DNA of 64,000 nt from Gammaproteobacteria bacterium (GCA_030425685.1 JAUIAD010000002.1:1-64000); one strand, 5' to 3'. Counted from the stretch's first letter, positions 16,159 to 23,746 are shown. Translations and numbers: made by a program. Notes: generated from the letters alone by a model not told the origin.

Positions 16159-17102
16159 GTTCTTTCTTCCATGTTGGTCATTATAAATTCTTGATTTATA
16201 CGATCGTAACCATCCACACTGATAATGCTCGTGACGCGTCGACCTGAAGACGAGACTGGATCTAAATTAAGCTGCACAATCACATCAAGCGCCTCGCTCA
16301 TGAGTGTGCATGGCGCATGATGTGTTGCTTCTAGCGAGAGATCCAACACACGTTGCAATGCCGCTTCGGCAGAATTAGCATGAATGGTTGCAATTCCACC
16401 GGGACAACCGGTATTCCATGCCTTCAACATCGCAAGACAAGCGCCATCTCGTACTTCACCCACAATAATGCGATCCGGTGAATTGCGCATTGCAATCCAC
16501 AGCAAACGCTGCATATCTGTGTGGTCCGTTGTGACCATAGGTTTGCAGTTAGCCACATTGCATTGCAACTCAGGTACTTGCTCTAGCAATAAAACACGGT
16601 GGCCCCTCGGCACGACAGCATGTATTTCATTCAGTAGTGCATTTGTAAGTGTCGTTTTGCCAGTTCCCGGGCCACCGCTAACCAAAATATTTTTTCGTTC
16701 TCGTATTGCTTTGTTTAGAAGATTTGATTGAGATTTTGTAATAACCCCCTGCTTAACATAATCACCCAAGGTGTAAATCACCTTTGCTCGCTTTCGGATA
16801 TTAAATGAAACGCCATCTGACATTGGCGGTATAGTGATATTGATACGCTCGCCATTAAAGGGTAAACAGCAATCCAGGTAGGGTTTTTTCGCATTAAGAT
16901 ATTGAGAGGTATACTGCGCTAGTGAGTGCACAAAAGACAAAGCGTCTTGTTCTGATAAATGCCCGACTTCAATAACACCTTTCTCGCGATGAACAAACCA
17001 CAATATACCATCAGGGTTACGCATGATTTCGGTAACTGCATCATCCTCTAAAGCATCTTGTATGACTTTGCCAAGTTTTGTGAAAAGGTAATCTTTATTC
17101 AT
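16155..17102 (-). CDS. trbB: TrbB/VirB11 traffic ATPase
   Basis: This 315-residue protein has an N-terminal domain with the DAVTEIMRNPDGILWFVHRE pattern. The ATPase core shows Walker A GGPGTGKT (about 143-150), an Asp/Glu box LLLEQVPELQ, Walker B SPDRIIVGEVRDGACL and the His box GGIATIHANS. VirB11-type hexamers regulate pilus assembly and DNA transfer from the cytoplasmic face. It is the first gene of the trb operon, and its stop overlaps the trbC ATG. All catalytic motifs are present and length is typical. Confidence 0.95.
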   Translation of the reverse strand: MNKDYLFTKLGKVIQDALEDDAVTEIMRNPDGILWFVHREKGVIEVGHLSEQDALSFVHSLAQYTSQYLNAKKPYLDCCLPFNGERINITIPPMSDGVSFNIRKRAKVIYTLGDYVKQGVITKSQSNLLNKAIRERKNILVSGGPGTGKTTLTNALLNEIHAVVPRGHRVLLLEQVPELQCNVANCKPMVTTDHTDMQRLLWIAMRNSPDRIIVGEVRDGACLAMLKAWNTGCPGGIATIHANSAEAALQRVLDLSLEATHHAPCTLMSEALDVIVQLNLDPVSSSGRRVTSIISVDGYDRINQEFIMTNMEERT

Positions 17103-17159
17103 TTTACTAATCTTGTTTAATACTTCGATCAGCTTAATATATTTTTTATATTAAAAAAT

Positions 17160-17173
17160 CCCCCCTAGGGGGG
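17160..17173. promoter_or_regulatory. Perfect GC-rich palindrome upstream of trbB
   Basis: CCCCCCTAGGGGGG is a perfect 14-bp palindrome in an AT-rich region, 58 bases upstream of the trbB ATG. It could be an operator or a short leader hairpin. Nothing identifies the binding protein. Confidence 0.45.
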
Positions 17174-17280
17174 TATCATGACAAAATCTTTTTCTAGCAA
17201 TAACCAAACGCTGCACTGATTCGCATCATGCAATAGCTAGTTACTGCTGTTTTGACGAAAACTATAGCTAGCGAGAGAAA

Positions 17281-17299
17281 CTGTCAGCAGTGCTGACAG
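17281..17299. promoter_or_regulatory. Lux-box-like palindrome upstream of the trb operon
   Basis: CTGTCAGCAGTGCTGACAG has nine-base perfect arms around a central G. Size and layout resemble the roughly 20-bp sites bound by LuxR/TraR-family proteins. It lies between the end of the LuxR-type gene (17354) and trbB (start 17102), so it is a good candidate operator for trb expression. Direct repeats of ATAGCTAG (17233-17240 and 17263-17270) flank it on the trbB side. Confidence 0.5.
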
Positions 17300-17353
17300 A
17301 AATTTTAATATTTTTTATCGATTATTAGATCTAACAATACAAAACATATAGTG

Positions 17354-17554
17354 CTAAATAACTCCCTGCCCAATCGCAACAAATAAAGCACCGGTCATTG
17401 TTCGACAATTTAGTTTTCGCAACACTGAGCGACGATACCTTTTAACAGTCTCGTCACTTAGCGTCAACTCCTCGGCTGTTTCCTTCAAGGATAAGTCCTT
17501 TGCCGCCCAATACAGGCACTGCTTTTCTCTCATTGATAATGTGCTAATCATCAC
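17354..17554 (-). CDS. Small LuxR/GerE-type DNA-binding regulator
   Basis: This 66-residue protein consists of a single GerE/LuxR helix-turn-helix. LSMREKQCLYWAAKDLSLKETAEELTLSDETVKRYRRSVLRKLNCRT follows the family pattern (L-T-x-R-E-x-x-C-L ... K-E-I-A ... S-x-x-T-V-x-x-H). No sensing domain is present. GGAG lies five bases before the ATG. It sits upstream of the trb operon with a palindromic candidate site (17281-17299) in between, so it is the best local candidate for controlling transfer genes. Activator or repressor cannot be told. Confidence 0.8.
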   Translation of the reverse strand: MMISTLSMREKQCLYWAAKDLSLKETAEELTLSDETVKRYRRSVLRKLNCRTMTGALFVAIGQGVI

Positions 17555-17569
17555 TACTCCGTAGAATTA

Positions 17570-17836
17570 TTAATGTTTGTGATAGATCTCTTGTAGCTCA
17601 AAAGCTAACTCATCCCACAAGCTTGAATAGTGCTCCCCATGCTTTACATGGTTAGTAATCTCTGTTAACGCATCGCAATAACTTAACTTTTTATTATCCA
17701 GATCGACAAAGTAAGCATGGCACAAATATTGCGACATCAGTGATCCAATATAAAACAATCGCTGATGCTTTTTATATTGTTCTCTCGTTAAGTGGATAGT
17801 GTATTCTCTATTATCTGATACAATACCATCAGCCAT
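17570..17836 (-). CDS. Small protein of unknown function
   Basis: From the Met at 17836, supported by AAGGAGA about seven bases upstream, the protein has 88 residues and begins MADGIVSDNREYTIHLTREQ. It looks soluble, helical and rich in His and Tyr, with a Leu/Glu-rich C-terminal helix (LWDELAFELQEIYHK). An upstream extension to 17899 lacks support. It lies 15 bases before the LuxR-type gene and is probably co-transcribed. No family is recognised. Confidence 0.55.
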   Translation of the reverse strand: MADGIVSDNREYTIHLTREQYKKHQRLFYIGSLMSQYLCHAYFVDLDNKKLSYCDALTEITNHVKHGEHYSSLWDELAFELQEIYHKH

Positions 17837-17922
17837 GATCAATCTCCTTGTTAGATTGTTTGTGGTTAGCCTTGAGTTGGTGCGCCAACACCAACTCAAA
17901 GCGATTTATAAATTGCCATATT

Positions 17923-18534
17923 TTACGGCAGCCTGCTTAAACACAGGCCCTCACCTCGCATAAAACGCTGACAAAGGAAGTCATATATTTTTCTGAAAAC
18001 CGGATAGTCCGTGCTCACAACATAGTGATCTGACTTGTTCAGCTGCTTAGCTGCCATTTTTACTAATGGATGACTCCAGAATGGGTTACCCATGTAATTG
18101 TTGTTTTGCGCTTCCTCAAAAGCCGCATGTGGTTCTGGCAAGCCAAAATCTTTTAAGCGCCGCTCACAGTACAGTCGAAACTCTTTAACGTTTGGCGGCC
18201 ACGCTTCGTACTTCTCACGCTCTTCATCCGTTGTTGTTTTAATTGCACGCTTAAAACCATATTCTAAATCCTCACGACTTAGATCTTTTAGCGCTTCAAG
18301 CCAAATACCATTATCTTTCTCACCAAAATTTCTTAAGAATTTATAACCAAAGGCTTTCGTTAAATTTACCCAAAGCCAGGCAATATCTTTATCCGTGATG
18401 GTCGATGATTTCACCTTGTCGTCCGACAAGTTCTTGGTTGGCGTTGAGGACGCGATCGACAGCGGACAACTGTTTTCCGTCAACAAATTGTCGACGATAT
18501 GCACTCTCTTGCTTAACACTTTTGCTTTTAACAT
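17923..18534 (-). CDS. Replication protein P-like protein
   Basis: This 203-residue protein has the P-like core ITDKDIAWLWVNLTKAFGYK ... LEYGFKRAIK ... YEAWPPNVKEFRLYCERR. The W-P-P-x-x-x-E-F element is characteristic of phage replication P-like proteins, which help load the DnaB helicase. The ATG at 18534 has AGGAG seven bases upstream, so I prefer it although it overlaps the DnaT-like gene by 146 bases in another frame. A GTG at 18414 is an alternative start nearer the conserved core. Together with the upstream gene it forms a replication module of the element. Confidence 0.65.
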   Translation of the reverse strand: MLKAKVLSKRVHIVDNLLTENSCPLSIASSTPTKNLSDDKVKSSTITDKDIAWLWVNLTKAFGYKFLRNFGEKDNGIWLEALKDLSREDLEYGFKRAIKTTTDEEREKYEAWPPNVKEFRLYCERRLKDFGLPEPHAAFEEAQNNNYMGNPFWSHPLVKMAAKQLNKSDHYVVSTDYPVFRKIYDFLCQRFMRGEGLCLSRLP

Positions 18535-19249
18535 AGTTTTTCTCCTGGTGATATTGTTTAGCTCTCATCAGCCAACCCAAGTACTCTGCATTCCAATCAC
18601 ACCGGCGATTGCCTTTCGACTGGTGATACGAAATAAATTTTAGTAACTCATCGCTGCAAGTTGCGGTTGGACACTGGTGTTGCTTTGCTTTAGTAATCGT
18701 CACAGCTGATGGTTGAAAATTTTCTGGAATTAATATTCCTATTGATTTTTTTAGAGAGAGATTATTTATATTACCGGATACCGGAGGTGTATCGGCTTTT
18801 GTTGATTTAATCGCATTGCCTTTTTGACCCAATTCCAGATAACGCCATGATTTTACCGACTTACTTTGTATCGGCTTTACATCGCGTTTTTGAACCGGCT
18901 TTGAATCGGCTTTATTTTGGTTGAAGTTATCTTGAGATGCTAAAAGACACTTTAAAACTAGACCCCGCTTGGGACAATTTAGAGGGTCACGCTTTACAAG
19001 CCCAGATTTCTCCAACCCATCGAGTGCACGTTGAATTTGCTGCTTACTGCGACTTTCCCCTTTGATACCTGGTGCAGGATTGGTGTAAAGGACTTCACTC
19101 AAAGATTGATAACTGATTTTTCGCGCAATACCGACGATCCCAGTAGTGAAATCCATGTACCGACGAATCCCAAGAATGTATAACAACTGCTGTATATCAG
19201 GGAGACCCAGCAGCGCACTGATTTCAAAGTCGTTAATCTTAAATCCCAT
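18389..19249 (-). CDS. DnaT-like replication initiation/helicase-loading protein
   Basis: From the Met at 19249 (AAGGA six bases upstream) the protein has 286 residues. The N-terminal part resembles phage replication O-like winged helices (MDFTTGIVGIARKISYQSLSEVL ... RALDGLEKSGLV). The middle is a Lys/Ser/Gln linker, and the C-terminal domain carries FISYHQSKGNRRCDWNAEYL followed by GWLMRA, a DnaT-type helical module that binds single-stranded DNA. Such proteins start replication of phages and integrative elements together with a P-like loader, which follows here. The region upstream, divergent from the CI-like gene, contains candidate operators. Confidence 0.7.
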   Translation of the reverse strand: MGFKINDFEISALLGLPDIQQLLYILGIRRYMDFTTGIVGIARKISYQSLSEVLYTNPAPGIKGESRSKQQIQRALDGLEKSGLVKRDPLNCPKRGLVLKCLLASQDNFNQNKADSKPVQKRDVKPIQSKSVKSWRYLELGQKGNAIKSTKADTPPVSGNINNLSLKKSIGILIPENFQPSAVTITKAKQHQCPTATCSDELLKFISYHQSKGNRRCDWNAEYLGWLMRAKQYHQEKNYVKSKSVKQESAYRRQFVDGKQLSAVDRVLNANQELVGRQGEIIDHHG

Positions 19250-19312
19250 TTCAGTCCTTTTCATATGAGCGTGCACAGGCTAGCAATCTTAGCGTGCTGT
19301 GTTATACTCTTC

Positions 19313-19397
19313 CGATATCGTTAATATATTCAAACATATTTTAACGTATCGTGTTATGCATGACATGCTATATTCCGTTTCGTTAAATGTCAACGAG
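19313..19397. promoter_or_regulatory. Divergent control region with candidate CI-type operators
   Basis: The region between the DnaT-like gene and the CI-like gene holds CGATATCGTTAATATAT (19313-19329) facing ATATTTTAACGTATCG (19336-19351), an imperfect inverted repeat. Closer to the repressor gene is TTTCGTTAAATGTCAACGAG (19379-19398), with TCGTT/AACGA arms. The 15-mer ATTTTAACGTATCGT (19338-19352) is repeated exactly in front of the integrase region at 23671-23685. This supports a shared operator. Confidence 0.55.
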
Positions 19398-19415
19398 AAA
19401 TGAAAGGTATTTTGA

Positions 19416-20099
19416 ATGAGTCATAAATCATTGATAGGATCAAGAATTGCACAGGCACGCAAAGACCAAGGCTTAACACTCAAAGAGCTATCTGAACGTG
19501 TGGAAACACTATCTGCTGGTCGAATTGGTAACTGGGAGCACGGCAGTCGCAGTCCTGGACCTCAAGAAGCACAAGAACTTGCTAAAGCACTCAAGGTTGC
19601 GCCCTCCTATCTACTAGGCCTAACCGACAATCCACGCGGAGAAGTGACGTTATTACATGAGCTACTCCCAAAATGTGTTCCAGTTATCAATTTCACAGAC
19701 GCAAAGGAATTGAATACTTTACTAGAGTCACGCTTAGATAACACAACCCCATTTTCAACCGCTAATGATAAGATATTTTTAGAAGGTAAATCTTCCAAGA
19801 AAGCGGGGCCAAAAACATTTGCTACTGAAATCAATGATGACAGCATGGCACCTGATTTTTATCCCGGCGATGTTATTATTGTTGACCCCGAACAGGAACC
19901 AAAGCCTGGACAATATATCTTGGCAGTTATCAATGAGACCAATAAAGTGGTTTTTCGTAAGTATCGAGAATTAGATACGGCACATAAAGGTGACTTTGAA
20001 CTGCAAGCGTTAAATAATGACTGGAGATCATTGCGTATTACCGACAATGGTGCTGCAAAAATTATTGCACTAATGATTGAGCATCGCAGGTACCGTTAA
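19416..20099 (+). CDS. CI/LexA-like repressor (XRE helix-turn-helix plus S24 domain)
   Basis: This 227-residue protein has an N-terminal XRE-type helix-turn-helix (about residues 7-65, IAQARKDQGLTLKELSERV ... GRIGNWEHGSRSPGP). Its C-terminal S24 domain has DDSMAPDFYPGDVIIVD (Ser143) and NKVVFRKYRE (Lys182), matching the Ser-Lys dyad of LexA/CI peptidases. I see no Ala-Gly or Cys-Gly bond about 35 residues before the Ser, so self-cleavage is uncertain. AAAGGT precedes the ATG. It is divergent from the replication genes, like a phage immunity region, and probably keeps the element dormant. Confidence 0.88.
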   Translation: MSHKSLIGSRIAQARKDQGLTLKELSERVETLSAGRIGNWEHGSRSPGPQEAQELAKALKVAPSYLLGLTDNPRGEVTLLHELLPKCVPVINFTDAKELNTLLESRLDNTTPFSTANDKIFLEGKSSKKAGPKTFATEINDDSMAPDFYPGDVIIVDPEQEPKPGQYILAVINETNKVVFRKYRELDTAHKGDFELQALNNDWRSLRITDNGAAKIIALMIEHRRYR

Positions 20100-20118
20100 A
20101 AATACTATTTTTTTGTGC

Positions 20119-20358
20119 CTATTCCCCGCAAAAAATACAAAAATAACGAACAAGCTGCTCAGCTGATACTGAATTTAAAAATGCATCACCGCTGCGAACG
20201 TGGTTGAGCGTAGATTTCGTGACACCTAAACAGTTTGCTAGTGTGTCGTGACTTATTTTGCTATGGCAACACAAAAAATCAACCAATGATTTTTGTTTGA
20301 ATTTACTTAAGTGAAATTGTAAGGGCACGGTGACGCACCCTTCAGAAATAGCGCTCAT
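20119..20358 (-). CDS. Small helix-turn-helix protein
   Basis: From the Met at 20358 (AGGAT seven bases upstream) the protein has 79 residues. The segment SLVDFLCCHSKISHDTLANC ... LGVTKSTLNHVRSGDAFL has the layout of a lambda-repressor-like helix-turn-helix, and a Cys-rich end (YFCIFCGE) follows. A longer frame exists to 20436 but lacks a better ribosome site. It converges with the CI-like gene, with a 19-base gap. A regulatory role is likely from the fold; target unknown. Confidence 0.55.
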   Translation of the reverse strand: MSAISEGCVTVPLQFHLSKFKQKSLVDFLCCHSKISHDTLANCLGVTKSTLNHVRSGDAFLNSVSAEQLVRYFCIFCGE

Positions 20359-20486
20359 ATCTAGCATCCTATGATGATAACTAACAACGCTATGAAGAAA
20401 ATACCGCGCTGTTTCTTTAAAGGATAATAGAAACAAAGGCGAATTATGTCAACCTTAAAAGAGGTGTTTTTACAATATTTCTATGA

Positions 20487-21089
20487 TTACTCAGGCTGAA
20501 TAATTTTTATCCCCAGCGGGCCCAGCAAATCCACCGCATCGGGTAATGAAAATTTAGCGCCTTTAATTTCATTTTCCAACACATTAATTGAATAATTTTC
20601 TGAGCCAACCAGGTCCGCGGAACTTAAATTGGTTTCACCAAAATAGCTTCCCATAAAATCCGTGTAAGCTAAGCTTGCATGTGAGACATCAGCAGACCTA
20701 AAATCAACATGGTGCGCTTTGCATGACTCCAAAACCAAATGAGACAAACCTAGCTCATAAAAACTAGACTCGCTAATATTGCAATGATAGAAGCTAATAG
20801 GGCTTTCCAACTTGAATTGAGGCCATTTAGCAGCCGTCCAGTTTACGCCAACCATCTTGCATTGATCAAAAGCAACATTGATAAAAGCACTCAACGTCAC
20901 CTTTATCAGGGATAGATTGCATTCAATAAAGTTGCAATCTGTGAATTGGCACTTTTCTAGCGTTATTTCTGTAAAATCACACCGGACAAATTCACAGTCA
21001 AAAAATTTCTTTCCCAAAACATTTTCAGAAAACTTTATCTTTTCAAATTTGTTATCTGAAATATCGTCTTGATTAAATAGATTGGCCAT
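20487..21089 (-). CDS. Pentapeptide-repeat protein
   Basis: This 200-residue protein is built of A(D/N)LXX-style repeats from about residue 30 to 165 (for example CEFVRCDFTEITLEKCQFTDCNFIECNL and ADVSHASLAYTDFMGSYFG with ETNLSSADLVGS). The C-terminal KGAKFSLPDAVDLLGPLGIKI cap is common in pentapeptide-repeat families. Such proteins form a right-handed beta-helix; some mimic DNA and protect gyrase (Qnr, MfpA), but others do not. The C-terminus is reminiscent of Qnr endings; resistance cannot be inferred. It is the last gene of a three-gene run with the S24-like regulator (12-base gap). Confidence 0.85.
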   Translation of the reverse strand: MANLFNQDDISDNKFEKIKFSENVLGKKFFDCEFVRCDFTEITLEKCQFTDCNFIECNLSLIKVTLSAFINVAFDQCKMVGVNWTAAKWPQFKLESPISFYHCNISESSFYELGLSHLVLESCKAHHVDFRSADVSHASLAYTDFMGSYFGETNLSSADLVGSENYSINVLENEIKGAKFSLPDAVDLLGPLGIKIIQPE

Positions 21090-21101
21090 TAATTTTAATA
21101 C

Positions 21102-21782
21102 CTAAAGCGATATGGCAAACAAGACCAACAGCGCATCCTGGTAGTGCTGAATAGACTCAAGGATTTCATCACCGTTTTGATCGTAATGCATCAATTGCAG
21201 TTGCCCCGAATCACCCATGATAACGCGACGCAGTAAACTTTTTCCTTCAGAGCGCACTAAAATAAACTTATACTCTTCCAACATAATTTTTTCCGAGCAA
21301 ATCAAGATCGAGTCATCAGAGATATAGGGCTGAAAGTTGCTGTTTTGTAGTTTTGTCGCGTAAATATTTTTACCGAAGCGCTTAATAAGCTTATCAAAAT
21401 TTGGCACCATCACCGGGATTCGTTCTTTTATAGGGAAAACTGCCTTTTCAAAAATGCGAAAGATATCGTCTTCACTAAGCAGTGGTATAAGATAACAACC
21501 TTCAACCTTTTCGACTTCGGGTTTAGTCACCTTTTTAACTCGAACAGACTCATCAAAGAGATAACGCATTGACGTACCAATCGCGTCGGCAATAACAATA
21601 CGCTTAGGCTCACGAGGTAACTTGCCATTAAAAAGCCAGTTTTTCGTTGTGGTATCTTTTTCAGTCGTTACTTCGCTGACATAGGTCACCAAGCCTTTAC
21701 ATACCTCTTCAGCCTGTTTAGCCAAGACATAAGCGAGCTTTGTTGCGTAATCGGAGGAGTATTCTTTTATTTTTTCAGCCAT
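21102..21782 (-). CDS. S24-like regulator with an altered catalytic dyad
   Basis: This 226-residue protein has an N-terminal helical DNA-binding region (residues about 1-78, ending KRIVIADAIGTSMRYLFDES) and a C-terminal LexA/CI-like fold. In ungapped comparison with the CI-like protein at 19416, NSNFQPYISDDSILI aligns with DSMAPDFYPGDVIIV, so Ser is kept. The Lys position falls on Arg in KSLLRRVI. Self-cleavage is therefore unlikely (inference). It may be a second, non-cleavable repressor or an antirepressor partner. It lies between an unknown gene (11-base gap) and the pentapeptide gene. Confidence 0.6.
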   Translation of the reverse strand: MAEKIKEYSSDYATKLAYVLAKQAEEVCKGLVTYVSEVTTEKDTTTKNWLFNGKLPREPKRIVIADAIGTSMRYLFDESVRVKKVTKPEVEKVEGCYLIPLLSEDDIFRIFEKAVFPIKERIPVMVPNFDKLIKRFGKNIYATKLQNSNFQPYISDDSILICSEKIMLEEYKFILVRSEGKSLLRRVIMGDSGQLQLMHYDQNGDEILESIQHYQDALLVLFAISL

Positions 21783-21793
21783 TGCCTTCTCTA

Positions 21794-22261
21794 TTATGAA
21801 AAAATATCAAACACCATGCGCCTTACCTCCTTGGCTGAACGGTATTTCTTCATTAAACCTGCAAAATGGCGCTCATTAAACTCAAAAGCCATTGCACCCT
21901 CTTTGGTTTGTATGCTCACCAACATTGTTTCTCCCATCACAATCTTACTCACTTTTTCACTGCTTTTACGATAACATTGAGCCTTATTCAGGGTATCACA
22001 GGCTTCAATAAAGCTAACTTCAGTCTGATTGAAGTATTTAAGCTGCTTTCTCGCTAGCAGCTTTTGTGGTAAAACATAGTCTTCACGCCCAGGCAAATTA
22101 TGCTGCCTGGTCGCAATGCGTAAACCATAGGAGCAGTAAACCAGACCATTGGCCTGCTTGCAATCCGTAATCGTTAACTGTAGTATACTTTTAAATATAT
22201 ATTTGGATATTTTATGGGCAAAGTTGCCATCATTACTGGTGCCGCCTCTGGCATCGGGCAT
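21794..22261 (-). CDS. Unknown protein, start uncertain
   Basis: The frame downstream of about 22195 encodes a soluble protein: TDCKQANGLVYCSYGLRIAT ... EDYVLPQKLLARKQLKYFNQ ... EGAMAFEFNERHFAGLMKKY ... KEVRRMVFDIF. It ends 11 bases before the S24-like gene and is probably co-transcribed with it. The only upstream ATGs lie inside the start of the divergent SDR gene; I list the one at 22261, without a good ribosome site. A non-ATG start near 22195 would avoid the overlap. The 5' end may have been replaced when the SDR gene arrived. No family recognised. Confidence 0.4.
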   Translation of the reverse strand: MPDARGGTSNDGNFAHKISKYIFKSILQLTITDCKQANGLVYCSYGLRIATRQHNLPGREDYVLPQKLLARKQLKYFNQTEVSFIEACDTLNKAQCYRKSSEKVSKIVMGETMLVSIQTKEGAMAFEFNERHFAGLMKKYRSAKEVRRMVFDIFS

Positions 22262-22921
22262 TTTCTGACTGTCTCGCTTGCGAAGAGCGGATTCGAGGTT
22301 GTTGCGATTGATCGTCATCATTGTCCGTTTGAAAACTCCGCAAAATCAATTCGTTTTGTCCAAGCTGATCTTTGCGAAGCTAACACAGTTGCCTCGCTCT
22401 TTAAAGAAATTCCCAGAATTAACCTTGCTGTCAATTGCGCGGGCGTATCTTGTGAACGCAAAGATCTCACTGAATTTACCGCCGAAGAAGTCTCCTCACA
22501 ATGGCAAGAGAATTTTTTAGCCACATTTAATGCCCTCAAAAATGAAATTCTCGTTATGCGCAAACAAAAATCCGGCAAAATTATCAATCTCTCCAGCATT
22601 ACGGCTCATCGTGGCATGAAAAATTTCCTCGCGTATAGCGCGTCGAAAGCCTCTATCTCGAGCATGACCAAAGTCGCAGCCATTGAAAACGCAGCGTATA
22701 ACATTCAAGTAAATTCTATCTCACCCGCCACCATCGATACGCCGATGATCCGTAAAAAGTATAACGGTCAAAAGAGAGATTACTCCGACGTTTATTACAC
22801 CGGCGACTGTGGTTCAACAGATGATATTTACGCTGCCGTAAAAATGTTTGTCGACAATCGTTTTCTTACTGGCCACGATCTTAAAATAGACGGCGGCTTA
22901 AGCGATCTCTGTCAAATTTGA
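22214..22921 (+). CDS. Short-chain dehydrogenase/reductase (SDR)
   Basis: This 235-residue protein is a classical SDR. It has the cofactor motif TGAASGIGHF (about 9-18), an acidic residue at the end of beta-2 (AIDRHH, favouring NAD), VNCAGVS, the catalytic Ser in INLSSITAHRG, the YSASKA motif, and the C-terminal FLTGHDLKIDGGLSD. It should reduce or oxidise an alcohol/ketone pair, substrate unknown. It converges with a VUT-family transporter gene, with a 24-base overlap of 3' ends. Both look like cargo of the integrative element. Start at the ATG, with a weak GGAT upstream. Confidence 0.9.
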   Translation: MGKVAIITGAASGIGHFLTVSLAKSGFEVVAIDRHHCPFENSAKSIRFVQADLCEANTVASLFKEIPRINLAVNCAGVSCERKDLTEFTAEEVSSQWQENFLATFNALKNEILVMRKQKSGKIINLSSITAHRGMKNFLAYSASKASISSMTKVAAIENAAYNIQVNSISPATIDTPMIRKKYNGQKRDYSDVYYTGDCGSTDDIYAAVKMFVDNRFLTGHDLKIDGGLSDLCQI

Positions 22922-23560
22922 CGTCGCTCGTTTGCAAAGCACATACCCTATCGTCGCTACCGCATTAAATACTAATTTGTAAGTGACAATCAAGGTGATC
23001 GTTAAACCCAGTTGATGCGAAAAACCTTGCTTGAAAAATAGTAACGGCATTGACATAGAACTGACCGCTAATTCAGCAACGGTAATAGATGCAAAGAAAC
23101 TAACGAAAAGCCCCATCGTACTTCGACGTCGCCATTCTTTTAGGAGCTCAAAAATGACAATATTAATAACCGAACTAATTGCAATAAATACAAATGTCGC
23201 ACCCATGATAAGAGGGAGGTCCTTAAACACAGACAAATAATCCGCCCGATCCCCAGCATGGGCGATCACCCAGCTCATCATGACTAAAATAATATCCGCG
23301 CCATAGGAGCAAGCAACCATAGTGTTAGCCGCACTTCGCCCACTTCTGTCCTGTACAATATTGCTCACCACGTAGGTCAGTGGAAAAAACAACAGTCCAA
23401 CGGGAAAGTGAACCGCATAACCAAATATATGCACTTGGTGTGAATCGAAAAAGAAACAAGTAGCGCTAAATAGGCTAATAAAAAATGCTAGCGCTAATAC
23501 CATATCAGCTGCTCTACTTTTATCAAACTCCCCAAACAAAAAATGAATCAGCTTCAACAT
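22898..23560 (-). CDS. VUT-family (queuosine-precursor-transporter-like) membrane protein
   Basis: From the Met at 23560 (GGAG about seven bases upstream) the protein has 220 residues and about six membrane helices. The motif VGLLFFPLTYVVSNIVQDRS followed by GRSAANTMV matches the VUT_1/YhhQ family (F-P-L-x-Y-x-x-x-D pattern), whose characterised members import preQ0/preQ1. Here Asn replaces the usual Asp in VSN, so substrate preference is uncertain. A longer frame to 23611 lacks support. It faces the SDR gene, and its promoter region holds the CI-type operator motif (23671-23685). Confidence 0.75.
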   Translation of the reverse strand: MLKLIHFLFGEFDKSRAADMVLALAFFISLFSATCFFFDSHQVHIFGYAVHFPVGLLFFPLTYVVSNIVQDRSGRSAANTMVACSYGADIILVMMSWVIAHAGDRADYLSVFKDLPLIMGATFVFIAISSVINIVIFELLKEWRRRSTMGLFVSFFASITVAELAVSSMSMPLLFFKQGFSHQLGLTITLIVTYKLVFNAVATIGYVLCKRATSNLTEIA

Positions 23561-23642
23561 GCAGGCACTCCTAGTAGTTATCTGTTCTCTGGCTCGAAGG
23601 CTATTAAACATTTACAAAAAGAGCAACTATACGCGATATAAA

Positions 23643-23690
23643 GTATCGATACGATAAATAATTTCAATTAATTTTAACGTATCGTTTGAT
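23643..23690. promoter_or_regulatory. Candidate CI-type operator before the excisionase/integrase genes
   Basis: GTATCGATACGATAAATAAT (from 23643) faces ATTTTAACGTATCGT (23671-23685) as an imperfect inverted repeat. The right 15-mer is identical to one in the repressor control region at 19338-19352. It lies between the VUT gene and the excisionase-like gene, suited to control of either or both. Confidence 0.55.
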
Positions 23691-23746
23691 ATTTTTCTAT
23701 TTAGAAAATAGAATGTTAAAAACACTGGCCATCAAGGAACATTTCT

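Noticed and set aside
19545-19850. Ala-Gly bond at residues 130-131 of the CI-like repressor as self-cleavage site
   Set aside because: It lies only 13 residues before the catalytic Ser; in LexA and lambda CI the distance is about 35-38.
21102-21782. Loss of the catalytic Ser in the S24-like protein
   Set aside because: Ungapped comparison with the CI-like protein keeps the Ser; only the Lys appears changed.
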